Shown one piece after another: positions 57,240 through 64,000 of a DNA stretch of 64,000 nt. The stretch lies in NCBI GenBank assembly GCA_963922205.1, contig CAWUHX010000073.1, positions 806,001 through 870,000 on the forward strand, given 5' to 3'. Source of the DNA: Romanomermis culicivorax (lineage: Eukaryota > Nematoda > Enoplea > Mermithida > Mermithidae). The notes beneath the pieces are model-generated. The model was not told the origin of the DNA and did not search any database. It worked only from the letters and a program-made list of their open reading frames with translations. Both the position numbers and the translations under genes were made by a program. How positions within the stretch are numbered: position 1 is the first letter of the stretch; each line of letters starts with the position of its first letter.

Positions 57240-60200
57240 TATAACCCATCCTTTCGTTGGGGGCATCAATCAGAGTCTAGAGCCACATTTCATCACTTTC
57301 AAGCAGGCCCAAAGCTTCGCAGGCCTCGGCGAAGGTGTGGTAGACTACTCCCTTTACTGTTCTCAAATCTTCAAAACTGGTCGGCCCTGTTTTGTTGAAT
57401 AACAAAATTCTGATACAAAAAAGTTCTTCATTGATGGGTGACACACTACCGACTCTGACAATGATCTTATCTGATCTGTCCTTCTTCCTTTTGATCCATT
57501 GACGGGTAGCTGATTGAAAATGATAATATTTACCTAACTGATCCTACATCAATGTTCTAGCAAAAGTATCATTTTGGCAAAGGTCGAAAAATGCCTGCAC
57601 TAAGGTAGTCCTACCACCACTCGACGCTTCACCTTGAGCCTTGCGCTCGTAGCCTTCATGAAAGATGATGGGCATGCCTTGGGGACCGTAAACCCATTGC
57701 CTAATGACAGTCTGCGATCGATGGCAGATAGGGAAGCTGTACATGCGCCAAAATGCTTCCATTATGGCCATGTACCTAACTTTAAAGTGAAGCGCGATTT
57801 TGTCATAGTCTTCTTGCTTAGTGTTTTCAGTTAATTTTACGTAGGCTATGTTGTGCCCCTTCATCATATACTTGAAGGTATATTTGATTGACTGTTCGGT
57901 CTCTACATACTCTAGATTGCAGTGTGTCTGATACTTTAGAGTCAAAAACTGGTTGTATGGTACAACATGAGAATTGTTCAAAAGAATTTCTTGATTGTTT
58001 TTTTCTTTTTCAAAAAGGTGTTGCCATGACTTAAATCCCTAATTTCGTCTTTTTTAGGAGGTGCCTTTTGTTGATATTTTGGAATGTCAAATTCTGAAAC
58101 TATAGTTACAGGGGAAAACTCTTTCAGGAAATTCTTGGTTCACTTTCCATGGTCCATGCAGGGCACCTTCTCATCGTGATCGTCTAACATGAGGGTGGTC
58201 ACCCACTTGTGAAGTTCCCTCCTCTGAATAGCTTGCGGACTCTGATCCTCCTGGTCCGGCAGGTCGGGAATCTCAGGGGAAACAAACTTGTCCCAAAAAC
58301 TGGTCGTTTTATAATCGTCTTTTTGTTCCCAAAATATCAGCATGTGAATGTGGGGCATACCCTGCTTTTGGAATTCAGTGGTAAAAATATAACCTATGGC
58401 TGGACCTAGAGCTTGCCTCTCCATGATGTCTTTAATCAATTCTCGGACCTTGTCGTGAAAGACTCGACATACCACGTCTGGTCTGCTGGTCCATGGCTGG
58501 CCTGTCTCTAGGAATTCAGTAATCTCCGGCCGTTTAGGGTTGCCCGTGAGATTCAAGAACCAAGTCGGACCATCTAGTTCCCTTTCCACGGCTCTGGATT
58601 CTGCGTACTGTTGGGCCATGTATGCTCGCGAACCCATCCACAAGGGCGGACATAAGTGCACCTTCCCGAGAGTATTTCCCCTTTCGAGAGGCTTCTTGGC
58701 TAGAGCTTCAAAAAATTTGGCAGGCAATTTTGATCTCAAATTTGTCTCAATCTGAATTTTTTTAATGTAGTCCATTTCATGCCTCTCGATTTTATTGCAT
58801 GTTGTAATTAGGAAAAGCTCAGCTAAACTCCTCTTGGATCACAGCCAATGGAAATCGTTCACATTTCCTGATATCCCGGTGCTGTCAACTTCTCTCATTT
58901 GAATCAGATACCTATACCATTCATGGGCCGAGACGAACTTACGCTTAGCCACTTTTTTATTACTTCTTCTAATCCTTCATCTTTGGCGAGATCTAAATCT
59001 GCGTCATATCGAGCCTCTTCTTCTAACATGGCCTTCCCCCCTTTTCCTGCTTCAATGGCTATAGCTGCTTCTGACTGCTCTACTTTCTCGACTCTAAAAT
59101 GATAACCCTGCGTGCCGTATGGGAACAGCAGAGGGAAGCAAGCCGGGTCTACATTCGAGTTGAAATACTTGAGCTCAGTGGCAAAGTGATGTCTGTACAG
59201 GTGTATTCCAGATACGTCGGGCAGTATACCTTGCCTGCTGGGACACGTCCAGATCACAGCCACCTGCTAAACTGTCGGCAATTCAGTTCGATGGGGGTGA
59301 ATTGTACCATCAGCTACATGAACATCGCGCGCCTCCCGGTTGGTCAAAAAGGGTGAGCTTAAAGGATAGAACAGGCTCGTCCCACCTCTGGGCTTCCTCG
59401 ACTGTCTGCTCATAAACTTGCTTAGCCCATCTGCATATTTTTGCCAAAACATTGTGCTCACGCAGACAATCTTCTATTCCTTCTAAAATTGGTTTCTTAA
59501 GATTTTCATTTTCGTGGCTCACACGTTCTTGCTTGCCTACTCCAAGTTCTAAAGCATACATTTGGCCAAAAACGGGTCTTTGGTTTTGCCTAGGTATCAG
59601 ATCTGACAATTTGTAGCTCGTCTCGCCATTAATCTTACAGACTGGGATTCCACCCCGAGGAGGGGGCTCAGTTTTAACGTTTACAGATCCGAAAGCAAAC
59701 TCATTATTGTATTGACGGGCTTTTTTCAAAAACTGCTGAGAATATGAAAATTCTGGATTACAAAGATCTCTCAATAAGCCTGGTGGCTTTTGCAGAATTT
59801 CGAAAGTTTCTCTCAAGTCTACGCTGCCATTATGGCAACATTTTGAGCCCCTTCCTCCTACTTCGCTTTTCAGTAATTTGGCTCCACAAAATTTGCACTT
59901 CAAATCGAATCCTCCACTGTGGAAGTAACCCATCTTAAGATTCATGCTCAGACTCCCACAAAAGTCGTCTAGATAGTTCTTTTGCCTACAGCTGTTGCCT
60001 GTTTCCAAAAATTTTGTCACCGGATGCAGCTCCACCAATTGGCATATGCCGCTCCACTCTGGATCAGTTGTTTCAGTTATTTTTCCAATCTCGACTATAT
60101 CTTCCATTTCCATAATTTTGACAGTGACCAAGTCCTGATCTTGTTGTTGGTCTAAAAAAGTTTCCACCAAAAAGCCATTTGGATATGTGCCATTCAATAT

Positions 60201-60410
60201 TTGGCCAAGTCGTTCCTTTATCAGCTGCCGATAAACTAATATGTCAAAATTTTTCACTTTGATGTAACTTGTGAAGTTTTTCAAAATACTCATTTTGGTG
60301 AAAAGACAAAAAAAGTATCCACAGTTTTCACCATCACTCGAGGGCTGCAGATTGAAATGTGCCCAGTTCCCGTTTATGATGGAAAATTCATCCATATTTA
60401 CTATACTCAA
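57240..60410 (-). pseudogene. Helitron Rep (HUH endonuclease) half
   Basis: The start is ATG 60410. The first 366 codons include CXXC pairs (CKFCGAK) and the Helitron-like block RPVFGQMYALELG. A frameshift near 59335 and stops at 59267 (TAG) and 58839-58841 (TGA) follow. ACFPLLFPYGTQGYH lies near 59150. The frame 58775-58140 holds GSRAYMAQQYAESRAVER, NLTGNPKRPEI and the HUH motif GMPHIHMLIF. After another shift, the frame 57981-57544 has HVVPYNQFLTLKYQTHCNLE and the two-tyrosine motif IKYTFKYMMKG; both tyrosines are present. The linker to the helicase (about 57470-57250) reads GPTSFEDLRTVKGVVYHTFA and EACEALGLLE. All rolling-circle residues survive although the frame does not. Confidence 0.85.
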
Positions 60411-61780
60411 TAAAATATTTTCTTTACTCTATATAATTTTACAAGGAAACTCAACATTTGCCAAATTAGAAAAATTATGGCCTTATGCTATGAGGTATAT
60501 GGTATTGCATCACAATGTTGACCATTTGGAAAGAATCAGCTGTGGGCTGCACAGGATATTCTGCATACCCCATAGGAGCACTGTTATTTTGTATCACAGT
60601 TGCAGTAGTATCAATCAGGAAGTTTGTTGTATATTAAATAGGCTTTTAAATTTAGGCATTGTAAACATATTAATTAAATCATTGATCACTATTGAGACTG
60701 TAACAGTAATGATGAAATGCCATTGATTTTTGTATTGTGAACTTGATCCACAAACTCCACAAAAAACAACACTGAACTTCTATGACCGAGAAAAAAAAAT
60801 AATCAGTAGTCACAAACTAATGCATTCCAAACCAGTCAACCAATGTTATCTGTGGGTGAAAAACATTTAATATTGACAAGAAAAAGCACATAATGCCTAG
60901 AACATTGAAGTTTCCATATTTAAAAAAATTTTTTGTGATAGATGTAATGTTTTTCATCCTCCCTTAAACACCCTCATTAGTTGATGCAAAAATTTTTAAT
61001 AGGAAAAAAGTAGCTGGAGACACTATTGCTTCTGTGAAAATTCATGTAATTTGTTTTATATCTTTACTTCCAGTTTTACAGGAACACAAATGAAGAATAA
61101 ACAGGATTGTTTTCAGTATATTGTTCTATTCCCAATGAATAATCATTGAAGTGAACAAACAATAATTAGGAGAGAAATGGATACCAGGAAAGGTACCATC
61201 AGACAAATTTCATATAGTGTCATTCATACAGATTCTGGCATAAGTGGTCCAAACAATAGCAAAAGCATAGTGTTAATTAAGAAGGAATAATAAAATGAAG
61301 AAAACTAATTTTTCTGATTCTACACCATTTTCTATCTGATTAATGACTTCTTTTTTCAAACATAGAAACCACTGATTGTTAATGTTATAGTTGGAATGAT
61401 TCTTAAATGTACATTCTTTATAATTACTGAGCAGAAGACAGAGAGTGTGATGATACTAGTAAAAAAACAACCTAATTTTTACAGAACTGTCAACTAATGT
61501 AACTATTATAAAAACTGAAATACAAGATTTTAATGTTCATTTTTGATTTGATTAGACCTATTCAAAGACGCCCTGAAATGAAACATATACGAAAGACACT
61601 GATTCAAGAGACTTGGAGTCATGGATTCAGGTGAAAAACATTTGACAACAGTGTCACAATAATTTTGCCATTTCCTTCAAGTAAATCATGCACAAAAGTC
61701 AAATTGATAAAGGAATCTTAATTTGGTCATCATGTTTAAGACTACTTGTCATTCAATCACATGGTAAATTTAACTACAGT
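60411..61780. other. No assignable gene
   Basis: AT-rich DNA upstream of the Helitron start codon. The Helitron 5' end should lie in the first few hundred bases but I could not fix it. A 151-residue plus-strand frame (60271-60726) runs partly antisense to the Helitron N-terminus and shows no domain. Confidence 0.45.
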
Positions 61781-61785
61781 CCATG

Positions 61786-62008
61786 GAACAATTAGTATGC
61801 ATTTAATGTGGTTATTTCAGCCTCTGGTGAAGGAGTCATCCATGATGCATAATAGTATGCACCTGATTTGCCTATCACATCAGGTGGTCAGAAGGTGGTT
61901 GAGAATGCATATTAATATGCAGTCCAATCCCATATCATTTTGTGCTGGTTTGCGATGATAAAAATTGCATTTTAATATGCACACCAGGCAAGTGCATACT
62001 AATATACA
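61786..62008. repeat. Array of TGCATATTAATATGCA-type palindromes at 60-base spacing
   Basis: Related sites end at 61801, 61861, 61921 and 61981, exactly 60 bases apart, with an extra one at 61993-62008. Sequences: TTAGTATGCA, TGCATAATAGTATGCA, TGCATATTAATATGCA (a perfect 16-base palindrome), TGCATTTTAATATGCA and TGCATACTAATATACA. The 44-base spacers between them are only weakly alike. Overlapping open frames are not convincing genes. Confidence 0.7.
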
Positions 62009-62009
62009 T

Positions 62010-63380
62010 GGCTCCAATGCATAATGGACAAGGAAGAAATTTCATATTTTGAGCATTTGATGGAAATTTTTTTGAAGAAATCAGACACAAAATGCATACT
62101 ATTCATTGTTTCTTCATGGATATCAACAGATTTGTAACCAAATTTCCGCAATTTCCACATTATTTTTACTGTTTTAAGAATTACAAATTTTCAACCCAAA
62201 AATGTGTAATTCAATTAGAATTTAGAGTAGAAAAGCCAACTTTCACACCAAAACAGAGTTCCCATCAAATTTGGGCCTGCTGAACTAAAAATTTTGACAT
62301 CAAAAAACCTATTACTTTTCAGCTCTATTCAAGCTCAAATCGCAAATTTCATTACTTTTAATTCAGAAAATTAGAAATAAACTATAATGTATAATGTCCA
62401 AAACAGAAGCAAGTCATTGAGCTCATCCATTTTCAAACCTTTTACAAGTATGCATGCATTTGATGTAAGCATGAAAAAAATGTTTGAAAAAAATGAAATA
62501 AATGTTAAATAAACATGAAATAAATGTTTAAGAGATTCATTTTCCAGTATTCCCAATTATCCAAAATCGAAAATTTTTGTTGGGCAAAGGATAATTCACA
62601 TTCAGTCTCTTTTTATCATTTTCTCCACTCACAGAATCATAAAATTCATTTCGAAAATATAAAGCTGATGTGATTGATGGATCTGTGGGGAACCCAAAAT
62701 TTTTCGACCCAAAATTCTCTATAAATCTTCACTGCAGGGAATGTAAAATTATGGTACTGATTTGACTCGACAAGTCATAGATGACGGGAAATTACTCAAG
62801 GTACCACAACCTAAATCAGGTCACAAATCACAATAGAGGAAAAGTGGAATCAATAAATAATAGTTTTGAATGAAGGATGGATGAGCAGACCTTCAGAAGT
62901 AATGGAAACTGAACTGTTTGATTTTTTGATCACGATATATTCAAACAACCAATTAATGTTTCAAAACCACTAACTTCCTCCACTAGTTTCCAAAAATCTG
63001 ATAAATAATCAGCCATAATGAAATTTACAGTAAACTCCAATCTGAATGCAAATTATCTGATGGGTAAATAATTCAATTTCAAAAATTCAACATAAAACCA
63101 TGCTCGGTTTGATTGATGATCATTTTTTTTGTAGCTAAAGTATAAACAAGTCTATGTCTCCTCAGCGCTAGTGTAATCTATCACATTTCTGGCTCTTACT
63201 ACTAAAAAACACTTTTTTCCTACAGAATTTCATTCAAATTTCTCCTCCAAATTAGCATGTTAAATATTGATAAAATTAGTTTCTGATTGCTCTCAAGTAG
63301 TTCTATAATTATATCATGAGTAGTTAAGGGCCTAAGACTAGACCACTTTCTAAAAATAGATTTTAGCCTCAAATTTTCAA
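62010..63380. other. No gene seen
   Basis: AT-rich DNA. One short AAATGTTT/AAACATGAAATAAATG repeat at about 62474-62532. No domain. Confidence 0.45.
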
Positions 63381-63387
63381 AAATTTA

Positions 63388-63459
63388 TGGGAGAGGGATT
63401 CCAACCTGGGCCAATTGGTTGAGATAGTGAGATCCTGTCACTAGACCAAGCCCTCCTAG
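63388..63459 (-). tRNA. Degenerate tRNA-like sequence (probable SINE fragment)
   Basis: The minus strand has an A box-like TTGGTCTAGTGACAGGAT and a B box-like CCCAGGTTGGAATCCC (one change from GGTTCGAATCC) at tRNA spacing. The T stem and acceptor pair poorly. The A box shares GGTCTAGTG with the four units at 55.9-56.8 kb, so it may be an older copy of a related SINE. Confidence 0.45.
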
Positions 63460-63529
63460 AAATGAATGAATCAAACAATGTATATAAACATTTTTTAGAA
63501 AAAATTGCCAACAAAAAATAGAAACGTAA

Positions 63530-63780
63530 TCCTCCTGCCATTGCTGTCCAGTCGTCCTGCTGTTGCTGTCCCTATCCCATCATCATGGTATGTCATCCTG
63601 TTGCCACTGCATCATCGTCCCACCATTGTGGCTGCCCTCACCATTGTAGTGTCATCATTGAGTCGTTGTTCTCGCGTCCTCCTCCCATTGTCATCATTGT
63701 GGCATTGTCGTCCCGCCATAGCCATCATCACATTGTCGTCCTGTCATTGTCCCATGGTCATCGCATAGTCGTCCTGGGGT
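63530..63780. repeat. Degenerate CATTGTCGTCC minisatellite
   Basis: Short imperfect units such as CATTGTCGTCC, CCATTGCTGTCC and CATCATTG recur over about 250 bases. Two overlapping plus-strand frames here are repeat-driven (histidine/valine/serine or leucine/proline only). Confidence 0.7.
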
Positions 63781-63894
63781 CGGCCGAGGGCTCGGCCTCG
63801 GCCTCGGCTGAGGATTGGTACCCTCGGCCACCCTCGGCCTCGGCCGAGGGTGTCGATCAAAAATGGCTGAGGCCGAGGATTATTTGCAACTCTA
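63774..63894. repeat. CCTCGGC array ending in AATAATCC/GAGTTGC-type terminus
   Basis: CTCGGCCTCGGCCTCGGCTG and its inverted forms (CCTCGGCCGAGG) recur, followed by GGATTATTTGCAACTCT. Read on the minus strand this is AGAGTTGCAAATAATCC leading into CCTCGGCC repeats. That resembles the layout of the hAT-like ends at 13.6 and 17 kb (short GTTGC-type tip, then G/C-rich heptamer array). The partner end is not identified. Confidence 0.5.
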
Positions 63895-64000
63895 AAGCAA
63901 GTAGGATATTTTTGATGTAAAATGTTTACTGCATCAAAGCACTGTTTTTTTCCACATTTGCACTATAATGTGGAAAAAAAATCTGGAATGAGGAAAAAAT

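Larger units (their letters stand above)
54526..60410 (-). mobile_element. Helitron relic (Rep-helicase) with nested SINE-like insertion
   Basis: A single minus-strand coding region carries, in order, a Helitron-like N-terminal domain, an HUH Rep nuclease with two tyrosines and a superfamily 1 (PIF1-type) helicase. That combination is found only in Helitrons. Frameshifts, stops and a 933-bp insertion inactivate it. The element termini (5' TC, 3' hairpin then CTRR) could not be fixed. Confidence 0.85.

Noticed and set aside
63536-63780. CRISPR-like array
   Set aside because: Units are imperfect, contiguous and of variable length with no unique spacers; the genome is eukaryotic.
63505-63920. 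Two overlapping plus-strand frames of 87 and 111 residues
   Set aside because: Driven by the CATTGTCGTCC minisatellite and the CCTCGGC array; restricted amino acid composition.

Overview
This window looks like intergenic DNA of a metazoan, most likely an invertebrate. It is AT-rich and has no operons, no bacterial gene packing and no recognisable host gene. What can be recognised is almost entirely mobile DNA: Ty3/gypsy and BEL/Pao LTR elements (BEL/Pao is known from animals), a Polinton/Maverick remnant, a Helitron, an intact-looking piggyBac, two hAT-type elements and a tRNA-derived SINE-like insertion. The best transposase genes (piggyBac, large hAT-like) are split by short GT-AG introns of about 55 to 175 bases, so a compact-intron animal is likely. 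The species cannot be told from the sequence.

Layout. 1-7.4 kb: gene-free, with a 53-base tandem repeat and a 26-base direct-repeat pair. 7.4-8.8 kb: decayed plus-strand gag-like stretch. 9.2-11.95 kb: internally deleted minus-strand Ty3/gypsy element with one LTR, polypurine tract, RT and protease scraps and gag with zinc knuckles. 13.58-17.06 kb: a 3.48-kb hAT-like transposon with matching ends and a ten-exon transposase that carries a single stop codon. 17.1-23.2 kb: Polinton/Maverick integrase (minus) and protein-primed family B DNA polymerase (plus), divergently arranged; the polymerase frame is broken by four stop codons and no frameshift that I can see. 23.3-26.4 kb: a palindrome-rich block, then a pair of inverted CAATTCGCCCCC-type arrays enclosing a dispersed repeat also found near 12 kb. 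28.4-29.3 kb: a 918-bp hAT element with a perfect 8-bp target duplication. 32.9-33.3 kb: Ty3/gypsy integrase scrap. 36.8-39.4 kb: piggyBac with TTAA flanks, terminal repeats and a stop-free three-exon 584-residue transposase. 40.3-42.6 kb: two gag-like relics. 48.2-49.8 kb: BEL/Pao gag-protease relic. 54.5-60.4 kb: minus-strand Helitron Rep-helicase relic, cut between helicase motifs by a 933-bp insertion made of four tRNA-like units arranged as a large inverted repeat and flanked by a 14-bp target duplication. 61.8-62.0 kb: palindromic octamer-like motifs at an exact 60-base spacing. 63.4-63.9 kb: another tRNA-like SINE scrap, a minisatellite and a CCTCGG array.

The elements do not form a pathway. 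They record layers of insertion: the SINE-like unit is younger than the Helitron it interrupts, and the large hAT-like element lies beside the end of the Polinton integrase. The piggyBac is the only element whose coding capacity and ends both look undamaged by eye. Exon joins, family assignments and repeat alignments were made by reading the sequence and were not checked by search or alignment.
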